The notes: a model not told the origin generated them from the letters alone. A DNA stretch of 64,000 nt from Stygiobacter electus (GCA_029210465.1 JARGDL010000003.1:1-64000); one strand, 5' to 3'. Shown: positions 17,369 through 27,644, numbered from the stretch's first letter. Numbers and translations are program-made.

Positions 17369-18853
17369 ATGGAAGTATTAGATGAAATAGTTTTATTCAC
17401 TTACATTTTTTCTTTAATGATCATATTAATTTATGGAAGTCACGGTTTTGTAATGATGTATTATCATCGTAAATACAGAAAGAATATTCCAAAACCAAAG
17501 GAGCTTCAAGATGAGCCAATGGTTACAATTCAACTTCCTATGTATAATGAACTTTATGTTGTTGAAAGATTAATTAATGCCGTTTGCGATTTAGATTATC
17601 CAAAAGAAAAATTGGAAATTCAAGTTTTAGATGATTCAACTGATGAAACTGTTGAACTTGTTGCAAAAATTGTAAAAGAAAAACAAGCATTAGGTTATGA
17701 TATTCAACATATTAGAAGAGAAAACCGTACTGGTTTTAAAGCTGGCGCATTGAAAGAAGGATTAAAATCAGCAAAAGGAAAATACGTTGCAATTTTTGAT
17801 GCAGATTTTATTCCTAAGAAAAATTTCTTGCGTTACACACTTCCCTATTTCACTGATGAAAAAATTGGTTTAGTTCAAACTCGATGGGAACATTTAAATG
17901 AAGATTATTCCATACTAACAAAAATTCAAGCACTTGCACTCAATGGACATTTTGTAATTGAACAAACCGTGAGAAATAAAGCCGGATTTTTTATTCAGTT
18001 TAATGGAACTGGTGGTGTTTGGTTAAAAGAATGCATCGAAGATGCCGGCAATTGGCACGCAGATACTTTAACAGAAGATTTGGATTTAAGTTACCGTGCA
18101 CAACTTAAAGGTTGGAAATTTATTTACTTAAGAGATTTTACAACTCCCGCTGAATTACCTGTTGAAATGAACGCACTCAAAGCACAACAATTTCGTTGGA
18201 CAAAAGGAGCAATTGAAACAAGTAAAAAACTTTTACCAATGGTTTGGAAAAGTAAAATCCCTTTACGTGTAAAACTGCAAGCTACTTTTAATTTAACAAA
18301 CAATTTTGTTTTCCCTTTTACTTTACTTGCGGCAATACTAAATGTGCCTTTAATATTCATTAAAAATGCCGGACCTTATTGGAATTTCTTTAACTTCATG
18401 GCAATTTTTGTTATTGCTTTCATTTCAACATTTTTGTTTTATCTCTTTGCACAAAAAGACGTTTATGAAGATTGGAGAAAAAGAATTGCTTTATTCCCTC
18501 TTTTTATGGCTGGCAGTATGGGATTTACTTTAAACAATACAAGAGCAGTAATTGAAGGATTAATGAGTCGAAAAAGTGAATTTGTTCGCACTCCAAAATA
18601 TAAAGTTGAAAAAAAATCTGATACTGTTGAAAAAAATAAATACTTAGCAAAAACAAAAATTCAGCCTTCAACTTATATTGAATTACTTTTAGCCGCTTAC
18701 TGTTTTATTGGAGTTTCAGCGGCTGTTTATTTTATGGAAATTGCTGCAATACCATTTCAGTTTATGTTTTTCTTTGGTTTTGCAACTGTATCATTTATGT
18801 CATTAAGACAAACTTATTTAAAACGTCAACAAACAACACAACAAAGTGGATAA
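17369..18853 (+). CDS. Processive family 2 glycosyltransferase, cellulose synthase-like
   Basis: An N-terminal membrane helix leads to a GT-A domain with VLDDSTDETV, DADF, TEDLDLSYR and the processivity motif QQFRWTKG (Q-x-x-R-W). Several membrane helices follow in the C-terminal half (about residues 300-485). This is the plan of membrane beta-glycosyltransferases that extrude polysaccharide (CESA/CelA-like superfamily). There is no PilZ domain and no bcs partner genes nearby, so the product is unknown. The next gene starts within its end by GTG. Confidence 0.88.
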   Translation: MEVLDEIVLFTYIFSLMIILIYGSHGFVMMYYHRKYRKNIPKPKELQDEPMVTIQLPMYNELYVVERLINAVCDLDYPKEKLEIQVLDDSTDETVELVAKIVKEKQALGYDIQHIRRENRTGFKAGALKEGLKSAKGKYVAIFDADFIPKKNFLRYTLPYFTDEKIGLVQTRWEHLNEDYSILTKIQALALNGHFVIEQTVRNKAGFFIQFNGTGGVWLKECIEDAGNWHADTLTEDLDLSYRAQLKGWKFIYLRDFTTPAELPVEMNALKAQQFRWTKGAIETSKKLLPMVWKSKIPLRVKLQATFNLTNNFVFPFTLLAAILNVPLIFIKNAGPYWNFFNFMAIFVIAFISTFLFYLFAQKDVYEDWRKRIALFPLFMAGSMGFTLNNTRAVIEGLMSRKSEFVRTPKYKVEKKSDTVEKNKYLAKTKIQPSTYIELLLAAYCFIGVSAAVYFMEIAAIPFQFMFFFGFATVSFMSLRQTYLKRQQTTQQSG

Positions 18854-19481
18854 TTTAACAACAGAAAGAATAAAATTAATATACGAGTTCAACAAAAATT
18901 CACCGCTGTTTACAAGAGTTGCTGCAGTTGAAATTCAAAAAGGAAATTTTGTTGAGGCAACAAAAATTTTAGAAGATGGAATAAATATACATTCCTTTTA
19001 TCCAACTGCTTTTTTGTTGCTTTCACTTTGTAAGGCTTACGAGGGAAAAGAAACTGAAGCAAAAATAGTTGCAAAAATCGGTGCTGATTTAATCAATTCG
19101 AAAGAAACACTTGATTATTATTGTAAAAAAATTGATGAAATAATAGAAGAAAGAAAATCAATTTCAGAAGCATCAAGACCAAATTTTGTTGACGAAAAAA
19201 TTATTGAACAGGATTCAATTGAAAACAAATTAGACCAGCTTGCCGAGAAACTTTCAAAAGCTAAAATAATTCCTAAAGCAATTGATGAAAATATAGAACT
19301 TGAAATTCCTGAATTCAAAGGGAAAAAAATTGTCTCAGAAACTTTAGCAGAAATTTACTACTCTCAAAAAAACTATGAAGAAGCTATTTCAGCTTATGAA
19401 GAATTAATAAATCAAAAACCTGAGAAAGCAGATTTTTACCTTAATCGAATTGAAGAAATTAAGTTGAAGTTAAATTCATAA
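18846..19481 (+). CDS. TPR-repeat protein
   Basis: The GTG start overlaps the glycosyltransferase stop. The 211-aa protein is soluble. It has TPR-like pairs at the N-terminus (AAVEIQKGNFVEATKILEDGI) and again at the C-terminus (LAEIYYSQKNYEEAISAYEELI), joined by an acidic, lysine/glutamate-rich linker. It is likely a scaffold for the neighbouring envelope functions, which is inference from position only. Confidence 0.7.
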   Translation: MDNLTTERIKLIYEFNKNSPLFTRVAAVEIQKGNFVEATKILEDGINIHSFYPTAFLLLSLCKAYEGKETEAKIVAKIGADLINSKETLDYYCKKIDEIIEERKSISEASRPNFVDEKIIEQDSIENKLDQLAEKLSKAKIIPKAIDENIELEIPEFKGKKIVSETLAEIYYSQKNYEEAISAYEELINQKPEKADFYLNRIEEIKLKLNS

Positions 19482-19489
19482 AACCAATC

Positions 19490-20086
19490 ATGCAAAAACT
19501 TTCCGAATCATTTTATAAAAGAAATGTTCATATAGTTGCAAAAGAATTACTAGGTAAAATTTTTGTCAGAAAAATTTCAGATAAAATTCTTTCTGGAAAA
19601 ATTGTTGAAGTTGAAGCTTACGACGGCTCTATTGATGAATCTGCTCATTCATTTATCGGAAAGACAAAACGTAACGAAGTTATGTTCAAAGGAGGTGGTT
19701 TGCTTTATGTTTATTTTACTTATGGTATGCACTTTTGCGCTAACATTGTTACCGGAAATGAAAATGATGGATGTGCAGTTTTAATTCGTTCGATTGAACC
19801 AATAGAAGGAATTGATTTGATGGCAATCAATCGTTTCAATAAAACAATTTTAACACAAAAAGAAAAAATTAATTTGACCAATGGTCCAGCTAAAATTTGT
19901 CAGGCATTTAAGATTACAAAAAATGAAAATGGAATATCTCTACTCGATGATGTAATTTTTATCCTAAACTCTCCCACTATCAAAGAAAAGGATATTTCTG
20001 TTGCCAAAAGAATTGGAATTAAAAAAAGTGTAGATTTGCCATGGAGATATTTCATCAAGGGTAATCCTTACGTTTCAAAAAAATGA
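19490..20086 (+). CDS. mpg: 3-methyladenine DNA glycosylase (AAG/MPG family)
   Basis: Removes alkylated purines in base excision repair. The sequence SFYKRNVHIVAKELLGKIF at the start and VEVEAYDGSIDESAHSF carry the family's catalytic and lesion-pocket residues. VYFTYGMHFCANIV and NGPAKICQAF are also conserved. At 198 aa it has normal bacterial length. The gene shares a 4-bp ATGA overlap with the following glycosyltransferase gene. Confidence 0.92.
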   Translation: MQKLSESFYKRNVHIVAKELLGKIFVRKISDKILSGKIVEVEAYDGSIDESAHSFIGKTKRNEVMFKGGGLLYVYFTYGMHFCANIVTGNENDGCAVLIRSIEPIEGIDLMAINRFNKTILTQKEKINLTNGPAKICQAFKITKNENGISLLDDVIFILNSPTIKEKDISVAKRIGIKKSVDLPWRYFIKGNPYVSKK

Positions 20087-21117
20087 ATGATAAAAAAAGA
20101 ATATTAATTGTCAGAACCGATAGAATTGGCGATGTTATTTTAACTTTGCCATTAGCTTCAATTTTAAAGAAATATTTTCCAAATTCAGAAATTACTTTTC
20201 TCGTGCGTGATTACACAAAATCTTTAACAAAAAATAATCTCTTTATTGATAAGACAATTACATTAATTGAAAAGAATAACAAGCCAAAGTTTTTTGAAAA
20301 TATAAATCAACTTAAAAATAAATTTGATGTTTGTGTTGTTGCTTATCCTACATTTTGGGTTTCACTTATTCTTTTTTTCTCTTCAATTAAAATTAGAATT
20401 GGCAGCGGCTATCGATGGTATTCATTTTTGTTCAATAAAAAAATTTATGAACATAGAAAGTATGGAGAACATCATGAACTTGAATATAATGTTAATCTAT
20501 TAAAACCGCTTGGTATATTCGAAACTCCTCAAAAAGATAAAATTGATTTTGGAATTCAAATAGATAATTCATTTCTTAATAAAATAGAAAACTTTCTGAA
20601 TGATAATAAAATTTTAAAAGACAAAAAGATAATTATAGTTCATCCCGGCAGTGGCGGTAGTGCTATTGATCTACCAAAAGAGAAAATGAAATATTTAGTT
20701 GATGAATTATCTAAAGATAAAAATATTGTGTTAATTATCACCGGAAGTAAAAACGAAAAGGAACTTTGCCAATCAATGATTGTTAATGAAAATGTAATTA
20801 ACACTGCTGGAGAATTTAATTTGAATGAACTAATTGCATTAATTTCAAAAGCTGAAGTTGTAATCGCGAACTCAACTGGACCAATTCATATTGCCACAGC
20901 TTTAGGAAAAAATATAATTGGGTTTTATCCTAAATTTGCTGCTGCATCTCCAAAACGTTGGGGACCTTATACTTCAAAAGCAGTTTTGTTTCAACCATCT
21001 GTTTGTGATGGAAACTGCAACAGAAAAAAATGCCAGCAATTTAATTGTATGAACAGTATAGAAATCAATGAAGTTATAAAATCTATCTATAATATTTTAC
21101 CTAAGGTGAATAATTGA
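20083..21117 (+). CDS. Family 9 glycosyltransferase (heptosyltransferase-like)
   Basis: The N-terminus ILIVRTDRIGDVILTLPL is the GT9 signature, followed by a GT-B fold with HPGSGGSAIDLPKE and NSTGPIHIATALG in the donor domain. GT9 enzymes add heptose or related sugars to the lipopolysaccharide inner core at the cytoplasmic face. The acceptor cannot be named. A cysteine-rich stretch near the end (VCDGNCNRKKCQQFNC) is common in this group. Confidence 0.88.
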   Translation: MNDKKRILIVRTDRIGDVILTLPLASILKKYFPNSEITFLVRDYTKSLTKNNLFIDKTITLIEKNNKPKFFENINQLKNKFDVCVVAYPTFWVSLILFFSSIKIRIGSGYRWYSFLFNKKIYEHRKYGEHHELEYNVNLLKPLGIFETPQKDKIDFGIQIDNSFLNKIENFLNDNKILKDKKIIIVHPGSGGSAIDLPKEKMKYLVDELSKDKNIVLIITGSKNEKELCQSMIVNENVINTAGEFNLNELIALISKAEVVIANSTGPIHIATALGKNIIGFYPKFAAASPKRWGPYTSKAVLFQPSVCDGNCNRKKCQQFNCMNSIEINEVIKSIYNILPKVNN

Positions 21118-21923
21118 AAATTAAATTTCATAAATACTTTCTATTTTCTTTTTTATTCTGTTTAAGCATTCAATTAAATTTATTTTCCCAATCACCGAAT
21201 GATAAAAGTTTATATCGTAAAATAGAAAACAAAGCTTTTAAGGAAGGTGAGAAATTAACCTTTGATGTTAATTACGGTTTTATTACTGCAGGAATTGCAG
21301 AATATAATATTCCTAAAATTATTAAACTGAATGGAAGAGATGTTTATAAAATTACTTTTGGAGTGAACACAGTTTCTGCTTTTGATGTTTTATACAAAGT
21401 TCGAGATAGATATGAAACTTATCTTGATAAAGAAGGATTATTCCCATGGCGATTTGAGCAACATATTCGTGAAGGGAGTTATTCACGAGATTTTTCTGCA
21501 TATTTCGATCAAAAAAATAAAAAAGCTAAAACTTCTGGCGGCTCTTATGATATTCCTCAATATGTGAATGACATTGTTTCTGCTTTTTATTTAGTTCGTA
21601 CTTTTGATTTTACGAATATGAAATTTGGAGATAAAATTCATTTGGAAAATTTTTACAAAGATAAAACTTATCCACTTGATGTTGTTTTTAGAGGAAAAGA
21701 AACCGTTTCTGTAAAAGCTGGAACTTTTGATTGCATAATTCTTGAACCTGAAATAAAAGAGGGTGGTTTATTTAAAAGTGAAGGTAATGTTGTAATTTGG
21801 CTTACAAACGATGAATTAAAAATTCCAGTAAAAGTAAAAACTAAAATCATCATCGGTTCAATTGATGCTGAATTAACAAGCTATAAAGGTTTAGCAGGGG
21901 AATTAAAATCAAAAAAGAAATAA
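21114..21923 (+). CDS. DUF3108 periplasmic protein
   Basis: The TTG start overlaps the previous stop by 4 bases and follows AAGGTG; no ATG is available nearby. A signal peptide is clear (FLFSFLFCLSIQLNLFSQ). The mature part contains FKEGEKLTFDVNYGFITAG, IREGSYSRDFSAYFD and VKAGTFDCIILEPE, matching the DUF3108 family of exported beta-rich proteins. Function is unknown; the family is often found near envelope glycan genes, as here. Confidence 0.8.
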   Translation: MKIKFHKYFLFSFLFCLSIQLNLFSQSPNDKSLYRKIENKAFKEGEKLTFDVNYGFITAGIAEYNIPKIIKLNGRDVYKITFGVNTVSAFDVLYKVRDRYETYLDKEGLFPWRFEQHIREGSYSRDFSAYFDQKNKKAKTSGGSYDIPQYVNDIVSAFYLVRTFDFTNMKFGDKIHLENFYKDKTYPLDVVFRGKETVSVKAGTFDCIILEPEIKEGGLFKSEGNVVIWLTNDELKIPVKVKTKIIIGSIDAELTSYKGLAGELKSKKK

Positions 21924-21926
21924 ATT

Positions 21927-22883
21927 ATGGAAGAGAATAACAATTTTAATTTGCTAAATAAGTTTGATAAAAACTACAAACCATTTTACACAATGAATCC
22001 AACTACTGCGGCTTTTATTGCACTAATTGGGATTTTCATTCTTTATCAAGTTGGTGGTGCTCTTTTAACAATTTTAATTTTTGGCTTCAACTTTGAGAAT
22101 GCTGATATTAATGCAATGCGGCTTTTAACAATGGGGGGACAAATTTTACTTCTTCTTTTGCCAACTTTAATTTTTGCAAGAGCTGTTTATCCAAGCGATA
22201 TTACACCTGTTTTAAGAGTTAAACTTCCAAAGTTCAAAGAGGTTATCTTTTTTGTCATTGGTTTAATTTTACTTTTACCACTTCTTCAATCTTATTTAAT
22301 TGTCCAAAATTATTTGCTCGACCAATTAGCAAATATTTTTCCAATTGTTAAAAAAATCATAGAATTATTAGACCAAATGGATAAGCTTGTTGAAAGCACT
22401 TATACAAAGCTTTTAAAAGCAAATTCATTCTTTGAAAGCTCTTTTGTAGTTTTTCTCGTTGCTGTTGTACCTGCTATTTGTGAAGAAATTTTATTCCGTG
22501 GTTTTGTTCAAAAAAGTTTTGAATTAAAATTTAAAACTTACACAAGTATATTTATTACTTCTTTGTTCTTTGGTTTATATCATTTTAATCCTTATGGATT
22601 AATTGCTTTAATTGCACTTGGATTCTATTTTGGTTATGCAGTCTATAAAAGTAATTCTATCGTCGTTTCAATGGTTTTACATTTTCTAAATAATTTTTTA
22701 ACTGTAATTGCATTTTTAATTTTTGGCTCTGAAGAATTAATTTCCAGTAATGTAAAACAGCAAGATTCTTTTTTATCTAACTTAGGATTGTTCATTTTAT
22801 TTTTAATTGTATTTACTTCTTTCATTTTTTATTTAAACAAAAACTATGATACACTTTTTATCAGAAAGGATAGTGAACAATGA
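21927..22883 (+). CDS. CPBP-family intramembrane metalloprotease
   Basis: Eight or so hydrophobic segments carry the three family motifs: CEEILFRGF (E-E-x-x-x-R), FGLYHFN and HFLNNFL. CPBP (CAAX protease and bacteriocin-processing) proteins cleave within the membrane or act as modulators. The substrate is unknown. The ATGA overlap with the next gene indicates coupled translation. Confidence 0.88.
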   Translation: MEENNNFNLLNKFDKNYKPFYTMNPTTAAFIALIGIFILYQVGGALLTILIFGFNFENADINAMRLLTMGGQILLLLLPTLIFARAVYPSDITPVLRVKLPKFKEVIFFVIGLILLLPLLQSYLIVQNYLLDQLANIFPIVKKIIELLDQMDKLVESTYTKLLKANSFFESSFVVFLVAVVPAICEEILFRGFVQKSFELKFKTYTSIFITSLFFGLYHFNPYGLIALIALGFYFGYAVYKSNSIVVSMVLHFLNNFLTVIAFLIFGSEELISSNVKQQDSFLSNLGLFILFLIVFTSFIFYLNKNYDTLFIRKDSEQ

Positions 22884-23239
22884 TATGTCCAAAATGCAAA
22901 GCTGAATATGTTGATGGAATTTCAATTTGCCCGGATTGTAAAATTGAGTTAATTCCACTTGATGAATTCACTGATTATGATAATTTGGATATTTCTCTTT
23001 CTGATTGGAAAGAAGTTTTTAAAACTTCCGATTTTATTGAAGCTGAAATGGTTAAAACAAATTTAACAAGTGCTGGAATTGATGCTGTAATTTTTTCAAA
23101 AGAAGATCGTATGCGATTAAATCTTTCTTATGTTGGTTCTGCTCCAATTAAGATTTTTGTAAAAGAAAAAGATGTTGAAACTGCTTTGGAAATTTTAAAC
23201 GATATAAATAATACCAATTTTGAGGATAATAACGAATGA
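22880..23239 (+). CDS. Zinc-ribbon protein with DUF2007 domain
   Basis: A zinc ribbon opens the protein (CPKCKAEY ... CPDCKIEL), followed by a DUF2007 (putative signal-transducing) domain with VFKTSDFIEAEMVKTNLTSAGIDAVIF and IFVKEKDVETALEIL. The 119-aa protein is cytosolic. The domain may bind a small ligand or a protein partner; nothing more specific is visible. It overlaps both neighbours by 4 bp. Confidence 0.82.
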   Translation: MICPKCKAEYVDGISICPDCKIELIPLDEFTDYDNLDISLSDWKEVFKTSDFIEAEMVKTNLTSAGIDAVIFSKEDRMRLNLSYVGSAPIKIFVKEKDVETALEILNDINNTNFEDNNE

Positions 23240-24063
23240 GTAAAAAATTAAACAATTTAACTTCAAGAGTAATTGTTGCATTAATTGGTATCCCATTAAT
23301 TGTCGCTTTATGTTTAATTGGTAAAATTCCTTTTTTAATTTTTGTTTTGTTTATCGGATTAATTTCCTTCAATGAATATTCTTCAATGCTCAGGAGTAAA
23401 AATTCATTCCCAAATAAATTAATCGGTTTTTTAGCGGTTGCTGTTTTAATTATAAATGAATACAAATTAATTATTGATTACCATTTACTTTTTACTTTAA
23501 TAATTATTTTTTTATTGTTATTTGAATTGTTTAGAAATAAATCATCGGCAATAAACAATATTGGTTCAACTTTACTTGGAATTTTTTACATTGGAATTTT
23601 TTCAGCTTCAATAATTAACTTAAGACAATTTTATGCCGATTCTGTTTTTACATATTCACAAGGTGGTTATTTAATTTTATCAATTTTAATTTCTATTTGG
23701 TTGTGCGATTCGGCTGCATATTTCATCGGTAGTGCTTATGGTTTGCATAAATTAATTCCAAGGATAAGTCCAAAAAAAAGTTGGGAAGGAGCAATAGCTG
23801 GATTTATTTTTTCTGTTGTTGGAATGGTAGTTTCTAAATCATTCATGCTTGAATTTTTATCTTTAGCTGATGCAATTATAATTGGAATTATAATAGGTGT
23901 GTTCGGACAAATCGGTGATTTAGTAGAAAGTTTGATTAAACGTGATACAAATGTTAAAGATTCGTCTTCAATAATTCCTGGACATGGTGGAATTTTAGAT
24001 CGTTTTGATTCATTACTTTTTACTGCACCAATAGTTTATCTTTATTTGCTTTTAATTAAATGA
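23236..24063 (+). CDS. cdsA: Phosphatidate cytidylyltransferase CdsA
   Basis: Makes CDP-diacylglycerol from phosphatidate and CTP, the entry to phospholipid synthesis. It is a polytopic protein of 275 aa. The C-terminal signature SPKKSWEGAIAGF ... GDLVESLIKRDTNVKDSSS, then PGHGGILDRFDSLLF, contains the acidic metal-binding residues of the family. Confidence 0.93.
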   Translation: MSKKLNNLTSRVIVALIGIPLIVALCLIGKIPFLIFVLFIGLISFNEYSSMLRSKNSFPNKLIGFLAVAVLIINEYKLIIDYHLLFTLIIIFLLLFELFRNKSSAINNIGSTLLGIFYIGIFSASIINLRQFYADSVFTYSQGGYLILSILISIWLCDSAAYFIGSAYGLHKLIPRISPKKSWEGAIAGFIFSVVGMVVSKSFMLEFLSLADAIIIGIIIGVFGQIGDLVESLIKRDTNVKDSSSIIPGHGGILDRFDSLLFTAPIVYLYLLLIK

Positions 24064-24079
24064 GATTAGAAAGAAACAA

Positions 24080-25390
24080 ATGAAAGAAAAAAATAAAATA
24101 TCTGTTATTACTTTAGGCTGTTCTAAAAATACTGTTGATTCAGAAAGATTAATGAATCAACTTAAACTTAATAAATTCGATGTCGTGCATGACTCTGATG
24201 ATGCCGATTCAATTGTTATTAATACTTGTGGATTTATAGAAGCTGCAAAAGAGGAATCAATCAATACAATTCTTTCTGCAATTGAATTAAAAAAGCAAGG
24301 CAAAATTAAAAAAGTTGTTGTTGCTGGATGTTTATCCGAAAGATATATGAATGATCTTAGAAAAGAAATCCCTGAAGTTGATGCATATTTTGGAACGGAA
24401 GAATACGATGGGATTGTCAAAGAATTTGGCGGCAATTTAAAATATGAATTGCTTGGAGAAAGATTTTTAACAACTCCTAAACATTACGCTTACTTAAAAA
24501 TTTCTGAAGGCTGTGATAATCCTTGTTCTTTTTGTGCAATTCCATTAATGCGAGGCAAACATAAATCCAAGCCAATGAATGAATTAATCAACGAAGCATT
24601 TTCATTAGCAAAACAGGGAGTCAAAGAATTAATAATTATTGGTCAAGACACAACTGATTATGGAATAGATTTATATGGCAAAAGAAATCTTGCAGAGCTT
24701 TTACATAATTTATCTTCAATTGATGGAATTGAATGGATAAGATTACTTTATGTTTATCCTTCACATTTTCCGGAAAATTTAATAGAAGAAATCTCTAACA
24801 ATCCTAAAATTTGTAAGTACATTGATATTCCACTTCAACATATTTCAGATAACGTCCTTAAAAGTATGCGAAGAGGAATTACTAAAAGAAGAACTATTGA
24901 GTTATTAAATACACTGAAAGAAAAAATTCCATATTTAACATTGAGAACTACATTCATTGTTGGCTATCCAGCTGAAACTGAAAAAGATTTTGAAGAGCTT
25001 TGTGATTTTGTAAAAGAGGTAAAGTTTGATCGGGTTGGAGTTTTTAATTATTCAGTAGAAGAAAACACAGTCAGTTTTATTTTAGGTGATCCGGTTTCTG
25101 AAGAAATTAAAGAAGAAAGAAAATCAACTTTAATGGAAATCCAAAAAGAAATTAGCGAAGAAAAAAACAATCGATTAATTGGTTCAACATTAAAAGTTAT
25201 TATTGATGAATTTGATGGAAATAATTTTATTGGGAGATCTGAAAAAGATGCACCCGAAGTTGATGGTGAAGTAATAATTGAAAGTGCAAAAGAAACATTA
25301 ACTATCGGACAATTTTATAATGTTGAAATAGTTGATTGTAATGAATATGATTTATTCGCAAAAACAATTTACAATAAGGAATCTCAATGA
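24080..25390 (+). CDS. rimO: Ribosomal protein S12 methylthiotransferase RimO
   Basis: RimO methylthiolates an aspartate of ribosomal protein S12. The opening ISVITLGCSKNTVDSERLM is diagnostic for RimO against MiaB. The radical-SAM cluster motif is CDNPCSFC, and a TRAM domain lies at the C-terminus. It is 436 aa, full length. The end overlaps the next gene by 4 bp. Confidence 0.95.
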   Translation: MKEKNKISVITLGCSKNTVDSERLMNQLKLNKFDVVHDSDDADSIVINTCGFIEAAKEESINTILSAIELKKQGKIKKVVVAGCLSERYMNDLRKEIPEVDAYFGTEEYDGIVKEFGGNLKYELLGERFLTTPKHYAYLKISEGCDNPCSFCAIPLMRGKHKSKPMNELINEAFSLAKQGVKELIIIGQDTTDYGIDLYGKRNLAELLHNLSSIDGIEWIRLLYVYPSHFPENLIEEISNNPKICKYIDIPLQHISDNVLKSMRRGITKRRTIELLNTLKEKIPYLTLRTTFIVGYPAETEKDFEELCDFVKEVKFDRVGVFNYSVEENTVSFILGDPVSEEIKEERKSTLMEIQKEISEEKNNRLIGSTLKVIIDEFDGNNFIGRSEKDAPEVDGEVIIESAKETLTIGQFYNVEIVDCNEYDLFAKTIYNKESQ

Positions 25391-26661
25391 AAAAGCTAAT
25401 AATAATTTTATTGTCAATATATTCATTCTCATTTTCTCAAGTTGAATATTGGAACAACAAAAATCAGTCACTGTTTACAATACCATTTTATTTTGATGTT
25501 GCTCAACACAAAAGCAATCAACCCGCAAAAACAAGAATTGATGTTTATGTGCAAGTACCCTATTCAAGTTTATCATTTGTAAAAAGAGAAAATGTTTTCG
25601 ATGCTAACTATAATATTACTCTAACTTTAATAAATGAAAGCAAAAACAATATCATTTCTGAAAAATCTTGGAAAGAAAAAATCACTACAGATAATTTTGA
25701 TAAAACCGTCTCGCGTAATAATTACAATATAAGTTTGAAAAATTGGGAATTAACCCCAGGTAAATATTTTCTTAAAACAATTTTTGAAGATGGCAACTCT
25801 CGAAGAACCGCTACAAAAGAAATTCCTTTAAATGTAAGAAGCATTAACGATTCTATTGATATTAGTGATTTAATGTTTATTTCTGAAGTAATCAAAGATT
25901 CAACTGGTGATAAGATTGTTCCAAATATTTCATGTGTATTTACCAACAAAGACACTTCAATTTCATTTTTCTTTACAGCATATAGCAATAAACATCAAGA
26001 TGTTTTCTTCGAATATCAATTGAATGATTTAAAGAAAAACGAAACAATCAAACAAATGCACCCTCAATCACTTAAAGCGGGTTCAAACTTTGTTTCATTT
26101 ACTATCAATAAAATCAACCTAACATTAGGGACTTATAATTTAAAGGTTGTTCTTAAAAATTCTGATTGGAAAGAAGTCAGTTCTACAGACAAAAATTTTA
26201 TATCAAAGATTTTCGGGATACCAAATTCAATCAATGATTTAGATAAAGCAATCGAACAAATGATTTACATTGCTTCTCCCAAAGAACTCGATTTCATAAA
26301 AGATGCAACTGATTATGAAACTAAAATGAATCGTTTTCTTGCTTTTTGGGAATCAAGAAAACCAAATAAACAAAGCGAAGATAATCCAGTGCTTTATGAA
26401 TATTACAGAAGAATTGAGTATGCCAATAAAAATTTCAAAGGATTTGGTGAAGGCTGGAAAAGTGATATGGGAATGATTTATGTAACTTTTGGTCCACCAA
26501 GTTATGTTGAACGTCATCCATTAGATTCTGATTCCAAACCATATGAAATTTGGGATTACTATGATTTAAATAGAAGTTTTACATTTGTTGATGAAACTGG
26601 ATTTGGTGACTATCGTTTAATTAATCCAGATTATAGTCGTTGGCCAGGATACAGACCATAA
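25387..26661 (+). CDS. Secreted GWxTD-domain protein
   Basis: A signal peptide (MKKLIIILLSIYSFSFSQ) is followed by two beta-rich regions and the C-terminal GWxTD domain: FWESRKPNKQSEDNP, then GWKSDMGMIYVTFGPPSYVE. The namesake motif is GWKSD (residues 356-360), serine replacing threonine. The family is common in Ignavibacteria, Acidobacteria and relatives and has no assigned activity. It sits between rimO and a sugar kinase with tight spacing. Confidence 0.85.
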   Translation: MKKLIIILLSIYSFSFSQVEYWNNKNQSLFTIPFYFDVAQHKSNQPAKTRIDVYVQVPYSSLSFVKRENVFDANYNITLTLINESKNNIISEKSWKEKITTDNFDKTVSRNNYNISLKNWELTPGKYFLKTIFEDGNSRRTATKEIPLNVRSINDSIDISDLMFISEVIKDSTGDKIVPNISCVFTNKDTSISFFFTAYSNKHQDVFFEYQLNDLKKNETIKQMHPQSLKAGSNFVSFTINKINLTLGTYNLKVVLKNSDWKEVSSTDKNFISKIFGIPNSINDLDKAIEQMIYIASPKELDFIKDATDYETKMNRFLAFWESRKPNKQSEDNPVLYEYYRRIEYANKNFKGFGEGWKSDMGMIYVTFGPPSYVERHPLDSDSKPYEIWDYYDLNRSFTFVDETGFGDYRLINPDYSRWPGYRP

Positions 26662-26668
26662 AATAATT

Positions 26669-27637
26669 ATGATTCTAACGGTAACTATAAATCCTCTTCT
26701 TGAAAGAAGATTATTTTTTAACAATGTTTCTCTTGGAAAATCTCAAAGAGCATTTGATGAAAATTTTTATGCTGGTGGAAAAGGAATAAATGTTTCTCGT
26801 CAATTAAATTTTCTTGGTTTAAAAAACCATGCGTTCACTTTTCTTGGAGGCAACAATGGAAAAATTTTACGCCATTGTCTTCAAAAAGATAAAATTGATT
26901 TTACCGTTGTTTCAACAAAATCTGAAACAAGAATTGCTGACTTAATTATTGAAAAAGAAAATAAAAGAGTAACAACTTTTTTTGGTTTGAATTCTAAAAT
27001 TACAAGTGATGAAGTTAGCGACTTTAAATTAAAGCTTGATAAAATGATTCAAAACTGTTCAACTGTTGTTTTTGCAGGTAGCTCACCTTGCGAAGAAACT
27101 GATGACATTTTTTCTTTTGGAATTAACTTAGCAAGTGAGTATGATAAAATTTCTATTCTTGATAGTTATGGTTCTCATTTAGAAAAATCGTATCAAGCTA
27201 AACCAACAATTGTACACAATAACATTTCAGAAATTGAAAATTCTCTTAACATAGATTTATCGTCAGAAGAAAATAAAATAAACTTTCTTCTCGATTTGAA
27301 TAAGCAAGGAATTAAGTGGGCTTTTCTCACTGATGGTGAAAATCCTATTTATGCATCAAAGTTCGATTTTATTTACAAAGTTGAATTTCCAAAAGTTGAA
27401 GTATTTGACTCAACCGGAAGTGGTGATGCTTTTACAGCTGGTGTTGCATACTCAGTTGACAATTCACTTGTCTTTGAAGATACCTTGAAATTATCCACTA
27501 AACTAGGAATGCTTAACGCCACAATGATTGAAACTTGTGAAGTTGAAAGAAATCTTCTTGATGATTTTGATCCTCAAATTACTATCATCCCAATTGGTAA
27601 AAAGATGAAGTTAATTAACGATAGTCCAACCACATAA
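26669..27637 (+). CDS. PfkB-family sugar kinase (1-phosphofructokinase/tagatose-6-phosphate kinase-like)
   Basis: It starts ILTVTINPLLERRLFF with GGKGINVSRQLNFLGL, the pattern of hexose-phosphate kinases of the FruK/LacC group. It ends with the PfkB anion-hole motif DSTGSGDAFTAG, containing the catalytic aspartate. The length of 322 aa is normal. No phosphotransferase system or sugar operon is nearby, so the true substrate (fructose-1-phosphate, fructose-6-phosphate or tagatose-6-phosphate) is not shown. Confidence 0.85.
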   Translation: MILTVTINPLLERRLFFNNVSLGKSQRAFDENFYAGGKGINVSRQLNFLGLKNHAFTFLGGNNGKILRHCLQKDKIDFTVVSTKSETRIADLIIEKENKRVTTFFGLNSKITSDEVSDFKLKLDKMIQNCSTVVFAGSSPCEETDDIFSFGINLASEYDKISILDSYGSHLEKSYQAKPTIVHNNISEIENSLNIDLSSEENKINFLLDLNKQGIKWAFLTDGENPIYASKFDFIYKVEFPKVEVFDSTGSGDAFTAGVAYSVDNSLVFEDTLKLSTKLGMLNATMIETCEVERNLLDDFDPQITIIPIGKKMKLINDSPTT

Positions 27638-27644
27638 ATTTTTA